Part shown: positions 53,096 through 62,662 of the stretch, piece after piece
Position numbering within the stretch: position 1 is the first letter of the stretch
How the letters are laid out: every line of letters starts with the position of its first letter
Assembly (NCBI GenBank): GCA_019359675.1
Contig: JAHHGX010000068.1
Span: 62,001 to 126,000 of the forward strand
Reading direction: 5' to 3'
From: Calothrix sp. FI2-JRJ7
Lineage (GTDB): Bacteria > Cyanobacteriota > Cyanobacteriia > Cyanobacteriales > Nostocaceae
DNA length: 64,000 nucleotides
Notes under the pieces: model-generated
Database searches by the model: none
What the model was told of the DNA's origin: nothing
The model's input: the letters and a program-made list of their open reading frames with translations, nothing else
Made by a program: the position numbers and the translations under genes

Positions 53096-53634
53096 TTTTA
53101 GTATGAGTGATTAAAAAATAAAATTTAATCTAAGTTTAATTGTTTTAAATGCTCTTGACTCAGAGTTTTTACTTGCCTAGGATGTGTAGTTGTTTGAATT
53201 CGTATTCAAAGATTTAGAGCGCGTGAAAAATTGAATAACGTTCCTTAGATAAGGCACCACGTTCTTATTGATGAGTTAATCGCCGACACGATCAGGAGTG
53301 AAAACCGAAGTAAAAATTTATGACTTAAAACAATTGCAAGTTATTTTACACGGAACGATTCATTTTATGGCGCCGTCGAATATAACAGATAAAGACAATT
53401 ACATTGCATCCGTCACGCTCTTTCAGTGAAAACCAGATTTTCATCGTTTGAACGTGTCAGTTCCATACGCATTGCTAAATATATAGTCAATGCTTATGGA
53501 GCATAACCAATGCTTAAAAAAATAGTGCTATTAGTTGGCTAAGACGGTAGTATAGCTAAAACTACTAAAACTATTTACCGCTCACCAAACTAAAATCTCG
53601 GCTTGATAAAAGTTTTAATGTGTTAGGAGAGGTT
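53096..53634. other. Spacer upstream of the Tic22-like gene
   Basis: About 540 bp with one GGCGCC (53370) and one of the rare GATC sites (53289). No gene or repeat recognised. AGGAGA at 53624-53629 is the ribosome site of the next gene. Confidence 0.35.
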
Positions 53635-54459
53635 ATGAAATCATTGATTCGCTGGGGCACAACATTAGGTATAGTCGGAAGTACTGTATTAACAACAGTA
53701 TTAGGTGGTTTCATCCCAGCGTTTGCGTTATCAGAGCAACAAATTAAAGAAAAATTGGATGCTGTACCAGTTTGGATGATTACCAACCCTCAAGGTTTGC
53801 CACTTAGTCGTCAGCTACCTGCTGCTTCGGACGGCAAAAAAGCACCTGCTGGTTCGGTGACAGGAGTTTACATGAGCAAAACAGAAGCTCAAGCTTTTAT
53901 TAAAGAACTGCAAGCTGTTAAAAACCCTGACCCCAAAATGGCACAAATGTTAAAAAGCTTGCAGGCAACAGCAGTACCTTTAGGCAGCATTTATCAGCAA
54001 TTACAGCAAACAAAGAACCAAAATGAGCGCTTACAGTTTGCTTTTAAACCAGTTGAACAAGAAATTAAAGGAGCTATGGACTTGCTCCGTGCTAGTGGTC
54101 AAGATGTCAAACAGTTTAGAAGCGTACCTGTGTTTATGGTACGATTTGCACCCGACAAAGGATATGTTCCGATTCAACTCGGTCAAAACAAACAAGAGTA
54201 TTTTCCACTGTTTATGAGTAAGCAAGATGCTTTGGCTTTACTAAATCAAGTTAAGCCAAAGTTTCCTAAAGCTGACATCCAAGTTGTTGATGTCGATGGT
54301 GTACTCAAAACAATGCAAGATAAAAACGATAAGTGGCTTGAGCAAGTAGTATTCTTCCCATCCCCAGAAGCACGGGAATACATCCGTACATTATCTAGCA
54401 ACAACCCACAGCAAAAACCAAACCAACAACCAGCTAATCGTCCAGCTCCCAAAAAGTAA
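53635..54459 (+). CDS. Tic22-like periplasmic protein
   Basis: I start at the ATG at 53635, after AGGAGA with 5-nt spacing. The 274-residue protein has a signal peptide (residues 1-32, ending PAFA) and the Tic22 fold: VPVWMITNPQGLPL, GVYMSKTEAQAFIKELQ, RSVPVFMVRF and FPLFMSKQDALALLNQVKPKFPKADIQVVDVDGVL, the two halves being similar to each other. The tail is Pro/Gln/Asn-rich. Cyanobacterial Tic22 is a periplasmic or thylakoid-associated chaperone for outer-membrane biogenesis. Confidence 0.9.
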   Translation: MKSLIRWGTTLGIVGSTVLTTVLGGFIPAFALSEQQIKEKLDAVPVWMITNPQGLPLSRQLPAASDGKKAPAGSVTGVYMSKTEAQAFIKELQAVKNPDPKMAQMLKSLQATAVPLGSIYQQLQQTKNQNERLQFAFKPVEQEIKGAMDLLRASGQDVKQFRSVPVFMVRFAPDKGYVPIQLGQNKQEYFPLFMSKQDALALLNQVKPKFPKADIQVVDVDGVLKTMQDKNDKWLEQVVFFPSPEAREYIRTLSSNNPQQKPNQQPANRPAPKK

Positions 54460-54509
54460 GATTATATGGAGATGGGATAACTCCCTGTCTCCACATCTCC
54501 ACCAATGTT

Positions 54510-55412
54510 ATGCCTGAATACCCTTACTCAATTTCTGGTTTACAACTTTGGCAATGGCGTATTGAAGCAATTGCAGATGCCGTTCAGCATGACGTAGAAG
54601 TTGCAGAAGTAGATTGGTTACTTAGGGGAATTACACAGTTAGATGGTTTAGCATTGCGTTTAGGGTCATACAAAGACCAAGCTCAAATCAACATCAAGTT
54701 AAAGATTGAAGAATTAGATGCATTATGGCAAAAACGTTTAAAAGAACGTTTGCCTGTGCAGTATATTGCTTCATCTCAACCTTGGCGCCAGTTTGAGCTA
54801 TCCGTATCACCCTCCGTTTTAATACCAAGACCAGAAACAGAGTATTTAATCGATTTAGCAATTGGCACCGTCAAAAATAGTAACATTCTTCAATTTGGGA
54901 ATTGGGCAGATTTGGGAACCGGAAGCGGCGCCATTGCTATTGGACTTGCGGATGCTTTTACGCAAGCAACTATTCATGCTGTTGATGTCAGTCCCGAAGC
55001 TCTTAAAATAGCTTCAGCAAATGCTCGTAATTTAGGCTTATCTGAACGTATAAAATTTTATCAGGGTAACTGGTGGGAACCTTTAGCTTTATGCAAAGGT
55101 AAATTTAGCGGTATGGTTTCCAATCCACCATATATTCCCACAAGTACTGTACTGGCTTTACAACCAGAAGTTGTGAATCACGAGCCACATTTAGCATTAG
55201 ATGGTGGAACTGATGGTTTAGATTGTATCCGTCAATTAATTACATCATCACCAGAATATTTACAACCTGGTGGAGTATGGTTAATTGAAATGATGGCAGG
55301 ACAAGCAGATACTGTTTTTCAACTTTTACAAAACCACGGTAGTTATTGCAGTATAGAAATTCATAGTGATTTTGCTGGGATTGAAAGATTCGCGGTTGCT
55401 TATATGATTTAA
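54510..55412 (+). CDS. prmC: Peptide chain release factor N5-glutamine methyltransferase
   Basis: PrmC methylates the Gln of the GGQ motif in release factors. The 300-residue protein has an N-terminal helical domain, then PVQYIASSQPWRQFELSVSPSVLIPRPETEYLID, the SAM-binding LGTGSGAIAIGLA and the catalytic NPPYIP. It follows the Tic22-like gene by 50 nt and precedes the Sua5-type gene by 28 nt, so the three may be cotranscribed. Confidence 0.95.
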   Translation: MPEYPYSISGLQLWQWRIEAIADAVQHDVEVAEVDWLLRGITQLDGLALRLGSYKDQAQINIKLKIEELDALWQKRLKERLPVQYIASSQPWRQFELSVSPSVLIPRPETEYLIDLAIGTVKNSNILQFGNWADLGTGSGAIAIGLADAFTQATIHAVDVSPEALKIASANARNLGLSERIKFYQGNWWEPLALCKGKFSGMVSNPPYIPTSTVLALQPEVVNHEPHLALDGGTDGLDCIRQLITSSPEYLQPGGVWLIEMMAGQADTVFQLLQNHGSYCSIEIHSDFAGIERFAVAYMI

Positions 55413-55440
55413 ATTTATGGATATTTATGGATAAAAATGT

Positions 55441-56028
55441 ATGCCTCAAGTTTCAATGGATGCGCTGATTGATGGAGCGCGTAAAGGTTTACTAGTCAGC
55501 TTTCCTACTGATACTGTTCCAGCACTTGCAGCAAAACCAGAAAATGCCGATTTGATTTACACTGCAAAACAACGCAGTTTAGATAAACCCTTAATTTTAA
55601 TGGCAGCAAGTCCATCTGAATTGTGGAATTTTGTAGATGGTAGTAAATCTGAATTGGAAATTTGGCGCCAAGTCGCAGCTAAATATTTGCCTGGTGCATT
55701 AACAATGGTGTTACCAACGGAAGCGCTTGTTGCAAAAACAATGAATCCGAACGACCCCAAGACAATTGGTGTACGGGTGCCAGCAAGTGAAATTGCGTGT
55801 TCAATTTTGGCACAAACTGGTCCTTTAGCTACTACAAGCGCTAACCTATCCGGTCAAAGTGCTTTGCTAACTATGACAAAAATTGCAGAACAGTTTCCAC
55901 AAGTGCTTACACTCTCCGATAGTCAATGTCAAGATACTGCTGCCATTGGAGTACCTTCAACTGTCGTCAAATGGAATGGTAATAATTGGGATATTTTGCG
56001 ACAAGGCGCCTTAAAATTTATAAACTAA
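55441..56028 (+). CDS. L-threonylcarbamoyladenylate synthase (Sua5/YciO/TsaC type)
   Basis: The 195-residue single-domain protein has SFPTDTVPALAAKPENADLIYTAKQRSLDKPLILM (nucleotide and threonine site), YLPGALTMVLP and TIGVRVPASEIACSIL with TTSANLSGQ. It makes threonylcarbamoyl-AMP for the t6A pathway, which TsaD (49194) completes. YciO relatives look similar, so the exact enzyme is not certain. Its stop lies 1 nt before an AGAAACCGGG repeat array. Confidence 0.85.
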   Translation: MPQVSMDALIDGARKGLLVSFPTDTVPALAAKPENADLIYTAKQRSLDKPLILMAASPSELWNFVDGSKSELEIWRQVAAKYLPGALTMVLPTEALVAKTMNPNDPKTIGVRVPASEIACSILAQTGPLATTSANLSGQSALLTMTKIAEQFPQVLTLSDSQCQDTAAIGVPSTVVKWNGNNWDILRQGALKFIN

Positions 56029-56142
56029 GAAACCGGGTTTCTAGGCAAAATCATAATTTTATTACAATATTTAAAAAAGAAACCGGGTTTCTAGGCAAAA
56101 TCGTAATTTTATTACAATATTAAAAAAAAGAAACCGGGTTCT
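56028..56142. repeat. Tandem AGAAACCGGGTTTCT array
   Basis: Three arms (56028, 56078, 56129) with a period of 50-51 bp. The two complete units share the middle AGGCAAAATC(A/G)TAATTTTATTACAATATT nearly exactly. It begins at the last base of the stop of the Sua5-type gene. Confidence 0.9.
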
Positions 56143-56174
56143 AGAATTTTATTCTAAGTTAATGACAGCAAATT

Positions 56175-57107
56175 ATGAATTGGAACAATTGGATATATTT
56201 AGCAGTAGGACTATTAATTGGCGCCGGATGGAGCAGTTTTTTTACTAACACCAAATCTAGGACAAATGTATCAGAAAATTTGCATCAAGACGAAGTAAAC
56301 GAACTGCGAAACCAAATTAAGCGTCTTTACTTAGCATATAGTCTTGCGACTGAGATGAGCCAGTTTAAAGCAGGTTTTTTAGCGCGCACAACACACGTAT
56401 TGCGTTCACCGTTAAATGGTTTAATTGGTTTGCATCAGTTGATTTTGTCTGATTTATGTGAAAGTCCAGAAGAAGAACGCCAATTTATCGCTGATGCTCA
56501 TAAACGAGCGTTAAAATTGCTGAAGTTAATAGACACTCTGCTCAATGTTGCTCGTGCAGAACGCGGTACTAATCGTCTAGATATGCAGCCACAATCTTTG
56601 AATGAACTATTACAGGAAGTTCATGATTTGATATATATGTTAGCAGAAAATCGTAATTATCCATTTAAAATTTCATTGCCCGACCCAGAAATATACGTGT
56701 TGACAGATATTAAATGGCTACGGCAAGTATTAATAATTTTAATCGAGACTGTAATTGCTCAAATGGAAGTACAAATGGAAGAAGGCAGTATTTCTGTATC
56801 TGTATCAGGCGCCGATACAAACAAATATACTTACCTTTGGTTAGACGTACCAATTTATGCGTTTCCAAGCAGCGAAATAGTAAATCTAATGGATATTGAA
56901 GCTCAACAAAACTTGAAAGAACTTGAAGACAATCAAATATCACCAGGTATGAAATTACTACTAGCCACAACTATACTTGAAGTATTAGGAGGCAAGCTTG
57001 AAGTTGTTCCATACCCAGACAACACACAATCACAAACAACAACGAGATTGCAAATGTCTATCCCCCTAGCACCTCTTGAAACTGCATCGATGATTGCAGC
57101 GGGTTAA
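56175..57107 (+). CDS. Degenerate histidine kinase-like protein
   Basis: The 310-residue protein has one N-terminal membrane helix (5-22), a coiled coil (about 36-60), a HisKA-like domain with His74 in THVLRSPLNGLIGLHQL, and a HATPase-like region from about 140. In that region the N-box residues expected after LRQVL are missing (IILIETVIAQ) and there is no DxGxG. So ATP binding is doubtful; it may be a pseudokinase or dimerisation partner. Its 3' end overlaps the convergent acetyltransferase gene by 50 nt. Confidence 0.7.
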   Translation: MNWNNWIYLAVGLLIGAGWSSFFTNTKSRTNVSENLHQDEVNELRNQIKRLYLAYSLATEMSQFKAGFLARTTHVLRSPLNGLIGLHQLILSDLCESPEEERQFIADAHKRALKLLKLIDTLLNVARAERGTNRLDMQPQSLNELLQEVHDLIYMLAENRNYPFKISLPDPEIYVLTDIKWLRQVLIILIETVIAQMEVQMEEGSISVSVSGADTNKYTYLWLDVPIYAFPSSEIVNLMDIEAQQNLKELEDNQISPGMKLLLATTILEVLGGKLEVVPYPDNTQSQTTTRLQMSIPLAPLETASMIAAG

Positions 57108-57525
57108 AGTGAGATTGATTGTATATAACCATTGTGGTTGTGGAATTTTTCTCAAACCCAATTTTCTCGTAAAATCCTTGTCGATGAGTTGTCATTAAGT
57201 ATGTACGCTCAACTCGATTGACTTTGGGGTGACTCAAAACAGTTTCTACTAACTTGTTACCAAGTCCCTGAGAACGGTAATCAGGATGAATTACAACGTC
57301 CCAAATTGTAGCTCTATATATACCGTCACTTGTTGCCCTTGCAAAACCTATCAATCTTTCCCCATCTTTAACTGTTATCACAGGTTCACTATTAGCGACT
57401 GCGATACTTAAATCCTCAGTGCTGCGCTCAGATGCCCAAAATGCCGCAATTTTAAATAATTCGCGCAATTGCTCAAAGTCTACATCTGACTTGCGCTCGC
57501 TAAATTGAATGTGAGCATTACTCAT
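57058..57525 (-). CDS. GNAT family N-acetyltransferase
   Basis: I start at the ATG at 57525 (MSNAHIQFSERKSDVDF), giving 155 residues; an in-frame start at 57597 would add 24 residues that look unconserved. The GNAT core is [40 protein letters not shown] with the CoA loop RSQGLG, and FYEKIGFEKNSTTTMVIY. It shares much of its core with the Ycf52-like protein at 52282, so the two are paralogues. It overlaps the convergent kinase-like gene by 50 nt. Confidence 0.85.
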   Translation of the reverse strand: MSNAHIQFSERKSDVDFEQLRELFKIAAFWASERSTEDLSIAVANSEPVITVKDGERLIGFARATSDGIYRATIWDVVIHPDYRSQGLGNKLVETVLSHPKVNRVERTYLMTTHRQGFYEKIGFEKNSTTTMVIYNQSHFNPLQSSMQFQEVLGG

Positions 57526-57662
57526 ATTGATAATACCAAATTCACAATTTTTACTTAATCTACTTACTTTCATTCTGTGAAATGTTTCACAGAACACATT
57601 TATGACTACTATTCTAATGATTTATATAAAAAAAGATTACAGTATGTTAAGGTTTGATAACA

Positions 57663-57789
57663 AGAAACCCAGAAACCCGGTTTCTGAGCAAAATCCTCAT
57701 TCTTATTACGATATTCGATAAAGAAACCGGGTTTCGCTCGCAAAATCTTCATTTTTATTACAATATTTAATCAATAAACCCGGTTTCTA
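57663..57789. repeat. AGAAACCCGG repeat array
   Basis: Three arms (near 57672, 57722 and 57775), with the middle CAAAATC(C/T)TCATT...TTATTAC(A/G)ATATT repeated twice. The last arm touches the stop of the membrane protein gene. Confidence 0.85.
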
Positions 57790-58167
57790 CTGAAAAATCC
57801 ATTTCCATAAAGGATGTGTGGCGCCTTGTTCTCGAATCAGAAAGACTTGTTTTTCGAGACGTTCTCTATCGCGTTGAGGTAAACCAAATAAAATATTTCG
57901 ACTTTGCCAGACCAGTACAGATGTTGTCATGCCGATACAAAATGCTAAACCGAGGGTAGCTAGTGGGTGGAAGTAAAGACCGTAGCGTACAGCCACCCAT
58001 GTGAAATACTGGCGCCACAAAGCAATTTCTCCACGTAAATTCCATAAACAGATTGGGGCAATAAAAATCCACAGAAAACCAACAAATAACCACCGAGCAT
58101 AAACTGTGAGTCTATGTAATTTCTGAACTTGTGCATTAAAAATAGGCTCTTTATCTAGATTGGACAT
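57787..58167 (-). CDS. Small membrane protein of unknown function
   Basis: The 126-residue protein has two hydrophobic helices (about residues 25-45 and 68-90), WLFVGFLWIFIAPICLW and ATLGLAFCIGMTTSVLVW, with a conserved-looking LRGEIALWRQYFTWVAVRYGLYFHP between. The C-terminus is charged and ends HPLWKWIF. No known family. It lies 77 nt after secF on the same strand and may share its transcript. Confidence 0.65.
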   Translation of the reverse strand: MSNLDKEPIFNAQVQKLHRLTVYARWLFVGFLWIFIAPICLWNLRGEIALWRQYFTWVAVRYGLYFHPLATLGLAFCIGMTTSVLVWQSRNILFGLPQRDRERLEKQVFLIREQGATHPLWKWIFQ

Positions 58168-58244
58168 GAAATCAGGAATTGAAAATATAAGTAAAATTGG
58201 AAGAAGCAGGGGGTGGATACCCTGCTGTCTTTATTTATTGATGT

Positions 58245-59216
58245 TCAGGTTGCAACTGATTCGGTATTTGGGGGAGGGGCGCCTTTTTCGCTTCGTTGTC
58301 TCCACCAAGCGAGTAAAGTACTAGCAATAAAGATGCTCGAATAAGCACCTAACGTAAAGCCAACAATTAGGGACAAAGAAAAGATTTTGAGTGTTTCTCC
58401 ACCAAATAAGAAGATAGCGAACAGTGTTAGCAACGTTGCGAAAGAGGTATTAATCGAGCGTGCGAGGGTTTGGTCTACTGCGTCATCAATAATTTCGGTG
58501 ATGGGGCGCCCTTTTTCAATTTGCGCTGTTTCCCGAATTCGGTCGTAAATTACCACAGTGTCGTTAACCGAGAAACCAACAATTGTCAGCAGGGCAACAA
58601 CAAATAAGCTGTCTACCTCAATACCAAAAAAACCTAGTATTGAGAATACACCGATTGTAATGAATACATCGTGAAACAAAGCAACAATTGCAAATACGGC
58701 ATAATCCCACTGAAAACGGAATCTTAAGTAAACTAATATACCAAGAAGTGACAAAAATAGAGCAGTTAAACCAGAGGTAAATAGCTCTCGTCCAAGAGTG
58801 GGACCTACGGTGTCAATTGACTTTTTTTCCGGGTCAAAGGCGCCGATTTTTTCTGAGAGTGCGTTTTCCAGTTGGGTGCGCTGTTCAGGACTTAAGTCTT
58901 TCGAGCGAATTAATATACCGTTTTCTTGTTTTGTTTCTTCATCGGTAATAAGCTGAATACTGGCATCGCCCAGTCCTCTTTTTTGAGCAATGTCACGCAC
59001 AGCGTTGATATCAATCGGTTTATCACAGTTTCCAGGTTGTGTGCAGTCTCTTTCTAACTGTAAGCGCGTACCACCGATAAAATCTAAACCAGGACGTAGA
59101 GGCGCCTTAATTTGAGGGTTAAACGTGGAAATTACCATCGAGATAATACTGATGATAATTAAAGCAGAAGAAATACCCCACCACAGCGACCGCCTTTTGT
59201 TTACAGCTAGTTTCAT
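58245..59216 (-). CDS. secF: Protein translocase subunit SecF
   Basis: The 323-residue protein has six membrane helices. Motifs are [29 protein letters not shown] and [25 protein letters not shown], with [13 protein letters not shown]. SecF with SecD uses the proton gradient to help pull proteins across plasma and thylakoid membranes. Its start overlaps the secD stop by 4 nt. Confidence 0.96.
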   Translation of the reverse strand: MKLAVNKRRSLWWGISSALIIISIISMVISTFNPQIKAPLRPGLDFIGGTRLQLERDCTQPGNCDKPIDINAVRDIAQKRGLGDASIQLITDEETKQENGILIRSKDLSPEQRTQLENALSEKIGAFDPEKKSIDTVGPTLGRELFTSGLTALFLSLLGILVYLRFRFQWDYAVFAIVALFHDVFITIGVFSILGFFGIEVDSLFVVALLTIVGFSVNDTVVIYDRIRETAQIEKGRPITEIIDDAVDQTLARSINTSFATLLTLFAIFLFGGETLKIFSLSLIVGFTLGAYSSIFIASTLLAWWRQRSEKGAPPPNTESVAT

Positions 59217-60634
59217 CGTGCTGCCTCCACTTTTTTAGATGGCGCCAAGTTAGGGCCGAAATATTCTAGTTTTTTCAATCCGGGAATCCCTATTGCTAAA
59301 AACATGAAAGTGCGACTACATGTAACTGCTGTAAACATACTAACTAGAACTCCTATACCTAAGGTTACAGCAAAGCCTTTGACTAAACCGGAACCAAAAA
59401 TAAATAGGAACAAGCAGGCAATCCAGGTTGTAACATTACCATCTAAAATACTGGAGAAAGCTCGATAAAAGCCTGATTCAACAGAGCGGTACAAAGTTTT
59501 ACCTGCCTGCAATTCTTCGCGCGTCCGTTCAAAGATTAAAACGTTGGCATCAACTGCCATGCCAATACTAAGAACAAAGCCAGCGATACCAGGTAATGTC
59601 ATTGTCACCTGTAATAAACCAAAAGCAGCCCAGGAAAGTAAAGCGTAAATGATTAATGCAATATCCGCTAAAATACCTGGTAGTCTATAGTACACTGCCA
59701 TAAATACTAGTACAAGAGTAAGACCACCAATACCAGCATAAATACTGCTTTGAATACTGTCTTTACCGAGGGTGGCGCCGACGGTGCGGTTTTCGACGAT
59801 TGCCACAGGTACAGGGAGGGCGCCACCTCGTAACTGAATACCTAAGCCAGTAGCTTCTTGGGCAGTAAAATTACCAGTAATTACCGCATTACCTCCGGTA
59901 ATACCTGTAGCAGCAAATTGGGCGCCGACACTTGGAAAGCTAATAAGTTCATTATCAAGAAAAATACCAATACTTCTTCCAGTACCAGCAAGTTCCTTAG
60001 TTATTTGGGCAAATAAATCGCCACCTTGTTGATTAAAACTGATTGCGACTTCCCAGGTAGTGCCTTGGGTAGGTGTACCTTGGGCATCTTTGAGAAATTT
60101 ACCGCTAAGTGGAGGATTAGTACTTTCAAATAATTCTGCTATAGCTTGATTATTTTTTTGTAAATCTTCTTGAATTTTAGCGATTGCTGAGGAATCTTTG
60201 CCTTTACGAGCCTGGTCAAGCTTTGCCTTTAACTCACTACGTGAAGCGAAAAACACAGGAAGTTGGGTTTCTGTACCTGGTTTTTGCTTGCGAAACTCTA
60301 ACTGAGCAGTTCCACCCAAAACTTTTTCGGCTTGTTCAGGGTCTTTAACACCAGGGAGTTGAACTAAAATTTTGTCACTGCCAGCTTGTTGAACTAAAGC
60401 TTCAGAAACACCTAAACCGTTAATGCGTCCTTCAATAACTTTGAGAACGGCTTCCATTTCACGTTCGGTGATTGTTTTGATTTCTGGTGTAGTCTTGACT
60501 TGAATAGTAAGTTGGGAACCTCCTTGTAAATCGAGACCAAGGGGTACACGTAAACCAGGAGTGGCAATCACCGCGATGGCGGCAATTACCATAACAATAA
60601 TTAGGGCTAATAGCGATTGCTGTCTTTGCTGCAT
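59213..60634 (-). CDS. secD: Protein translocase subunit SecD
   Basis: I start at the ATG at 60634 ([13 protein letters not shown]); a GTG 24 nt upstream is in frame. The 473-residue protein has one N-terminal helix, [11 protein letters not shown], a large periplasmic domain with [17 protein letters not shown], and five C-terminal helices with [16 protein letters not shown]. The length is usual for the single-chain SecD of cyanobacteria. It forms an operon with secF. Confidence 0.95.
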   Translation of the reverse strand: MQQRQQSLLALIIVMVIAAIAVIATPGLRVPLGLDLQGGSQLTIQVKTTPEIKTITEREMEAVLKVIEGRINGLGVSEALVQQAGSDKILVQLPGVKDPEQAEKVLGGTAQLEFRKQKPGTETQLPVFFASRSELKAKLDQARKGKDSSAIAKIQEDLQKNNQAIAELFESTNPPLSGKFLKDAQGTPTQGTTWEVAISFNQQGGDLFAQITKELAGTGRSIGIFLDNELISFPSVGAQFAATGITGGNAVITGNFTAQEATGLGIQLRGGALPVPVAIVENRTVGATLGKDSIQSSIYAGIGGLTLVLVFMAVYYRLPGILADIALIIYALLSWAAFGLLQVTMTLPGIAGFVLSIGMAVDANVLIFERTREELQAGKTLYRSVESGFYRAFSSILDGNVTTWIACLFLFIFGSGLVKGFAVTLGIGVLVSMFTAVTCSRTFMFLAIGIPGLKKLEYFGPNLAPSKKVEAAR

Positions 60635-60690
60635 ACCATAACGGGAGTGCGGACACACGCTATGATAACGTTTCTTTTACCAGTAATAAA

Positions 60691-60720
60691 TGTAGAGACC
60701 GGATTAAGTCGGTCTCTACA
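60691..60720. repeat. GTAGAGACC-family palindrome
   Basis: TGTAGAGACC and GGTCTCTACA pair around GGATTAAGTC, between pdhB and secD, both on the minus strand. It is 9 nt beyond the pdhB stop and probably ends its transcript. Confidence 0.7.
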
Positions 60721-60729
60721 AGGGTATTT

Positions 60730-61713
60730 TTACACCCGTAATGTCATCATTTTTTCGACGGCTTCAACAATTTGTTCTGGTTGTACGATAGTTAAACGTT
60801 CTAAGGCGCCATTATAAGGAGTTGGAATATCCTGTGAAGACAGTCGTAGGACTGGTGCATCCAATTCGTCAAACAAGCGGTCATTAATAGAAGCAGTTAA
60901 CTCGGCGCCAATACCACCTGTTCGCATACACTCTTCCACAATAATCACACGGTGGGTTTTGCGTATAGAGGCACCAATGGTATCAAAATCTAGGGGTTTG
61001 AGCGAAATTAAATCGATAACTTCCGGGTCAAAGCCTTGTTTTTCTATATTCTTCACGGCTTGCATGACGTGATGACGCATCCGTGAGTACGTTAGTATTG
61101 TGACATCTTTACCAGGGCGTACAACTTCAGCTTTATCGAGTGGCAGTACGTACTCTTGTTCGGGTAGGTCTTCTTTTAAGTTATAAAGCAGTACATGTTC
61201 AAAAAACAGTACTGGGTTATTATCACGAATAGCAGCTTTTAGAAGTCCTTTTGCGTTGTAAGGAGTTGAGCAAGCGACAATTTTCAAACCCGGAACAGCT
61301 TGAAAATAAGCTTCGAGACGCTGTGAGTGTTCTGCTCCTAGTTGGCGCCCAACACCACCAGGCCCACGAATTACCATTGGGATTTTAAAATTACCACCAC
61401 TCGTGTAGCGTAACATCCCAGCGTTATTAGAAATTTGGTTGAACGCAAGGAGCAGAAATCCCATGTTCATACCCTCGATGATAGGACGTAAACCTGTCAT
61501 CGCGGCGCCGACTGCGATACCAGTAAAACTGTTTTCAGCAATGGGAGTATCTAGAACGCGCAAATCACCATACTTTTTGTACAGGTCTTTTGTTACTTTA
61601 TAAGAGCCTCCGTAGTGTCCTACGTCCTCTCCAAGTACAAATACAGTGTTATCACGCGCCATTTCCTCATCAATGGCTTCCCGCAGAGCGTTGAAGAATA
61701 ATGTTTCTGCCAT
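60730..61713 (-). CDS. pdhB: Pyruvate dehydrogenase E1 component subunit beta
   Basis: The 327-residue protein is the beta chain of the TPP-dependent E1 that feeds the 2-oxoacid dehydrogenase complex. Landmarks are [66 protein letters not shown] and [15 protein letters not shown]. The alpha-chain gene is not in this window, as is usual in cyanobacteria. Confidence 0.95.
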   Translation of the reverse strand: MAETLFFNALREAIDEEMARDNTVFVLGEDVGHYGGSYKVTKDLYKKYGDLRVLDTPIAENSFTGIAVGAAMTGLRPIIEGMNMGFLLLAFNQISNNAGMLRYTSGGNFKIPMVIRGPGGVGRQLGAEHSQRLEAYFQAVPGLKIVACSTPYNAKGLLKAAIRDNNPVLFFEHVLLYNLKEDLPEQEYVLPLDKAEVVRPGKDVTILTYSRMRHHVMQAVKNIEKQGFDPEVIDLISLKPLDFDTIGASIRKTHRVIIVEECMRTGGIGAELTASINDRLFDELDAPVLRLSSQDIPTPYNGALERLTIVQPEQIVEAVEKMMTLRV

Positions 61714-62353
61714 TAGACCTAAAATACAACTAAAGTTAATTGAATATTATCGCGCTTGGGGAGCAATTACCGTAACAATTGCATGAGTTAATATATGCCT
61801 ATTGTAGAGCGGGCTTTCTCTTGCCCCGTTTGTTTATATGGGACTCGCGCGGGACGCCCATCCCACGAAATAGTCTCTACAAAAATCTATTTAGGTTGGA
61901 ACGCTGTATATTTGCCGCCTAGTCCTTAATCTTACAAGCACTTAAACAACAAGATTAATCTCAAAGAAACCCGGTTTCTTCATCACTAAGCACAACAATC
62001 TTCAACAGAAACGAAAGAAACCGGGTTTCTCAACAGCAGAGGTGTATATACCAGCGTGATAAGCTTTATTGAAAATGTCAATCTGCTTTAGAAGAACTAT
62101 TTGATGACTTAAATTTTTAAATTTTTTAAAGCATAGGCAGGACACCTGTGCCACAAGATATTAGGTTTAACAGTCGATTAGTTCTGGTGTTTGGTTAAGA
62201 ATTTGGCGCCGAATTGAAACGAAATCAAGATACTGTGGTGAATTTACCACCCATCATTCGCTTTGCATTGTCGCAAAAAAAGTAACAATTGCAACGAATG
62301 TAACGGATGTTTGATTCTTCTATCCGTTACATCCGCTTTATCCGTTGCCAGGG
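61714..62353. other. Repeat-rich spacer
   Basis: About 640 bp with, from left to right: a TGTAGAGCGGGC / GACGCCCATCCCAC element (about 61803-61880), an AGAAACCCGGTTTCT pair with a different middle (61964-62030), a degenerate CAGGCAGGACACCTGTG hairpin (62132-62153) and the CGGATGTAACGGAT palindrome (62291-62349), which ends 5 nt from the metallothionein stop. No gene is supported. Confidence 0.55.
62291..62349. repeat. CGGATGTAACGGAT palindrome, second copy
   Basis: GCAACGAATGTAACGGAT pairs with ATCCGTTACATCCG...CCGTTGC. It is the reverse orientation of the copy at 10885-10945. Placed just past the metallothionein stop, it probably acts as its terminator. Confidence 0.75.
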
Positions 62354-62521
62354 TTATTTATCGCATCCACAGCCAGTGTGACCGCAACCTTTACCATCTT
62401 GATGACCATTTGCACAAGCTTCTCCGCAGTAAGGTTTGTCATCTTTCATCACAGCACTGGATAGGGAAACTATGCAAAGGCAAGATTCACAAGCGCATTT
62501 CATTTGAGTAACGTTCGTCAT
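62354..62521 (-). CDS. smtA: SmtA-type bacterial metallothionein
   Basis: I start at the ATG at 62521 (MTNVTQMKCACESCLC); an in-frame start at 62557 falls in the promoter. The 55-residue protein has nine cysteines and three histidines in the BmtA layout: KCACESCLC, YCGEACANGH and GCGHTGCGC. SmtA binds Zn2+ and Cd2+ in a four-metal cluster and protects against metal excess. In Synechococcus it is repressed by SmtB; no smtB gene is in this window. Confidence 0.93.
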   Translation of the reverse strand: MTNVTQMKCACESCLCIVSLSSAVMKDDKPYCGEACANGHQDGKGCGHTGCGCDK

Positions 62522-62555
62522 AACTAGCACCCTCATGTAGGCGTGTACATTTATC

Positions 62556-62583
62556 AATATATCACAATTGAACAGTTATTCAA
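62556..62583 (-). promoter_or_regulatory. Metallothionein promoter with overlapping SmtB/ArsR-like operator
   Basis: On the minus strand TTGAAT (-35) and TATATT (-10) are 16 nt apart and lie about 35 nt before the ATG. The palindrome TTGAACAGTTATTCAA (62568-62583, plus strand) covers the -35 and spacer. It resembles the TGAACA-type half-sites recalled for SmtB. Confidence 0.6.
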
Positions 62584-62662
62584 GTGTTGTACAAAAAAGT
62601 TATAGTTTCTTTGTGTTCGGCAATGTGAACATTCTTTGAAATGGCGCCCTTTCTACATCACT

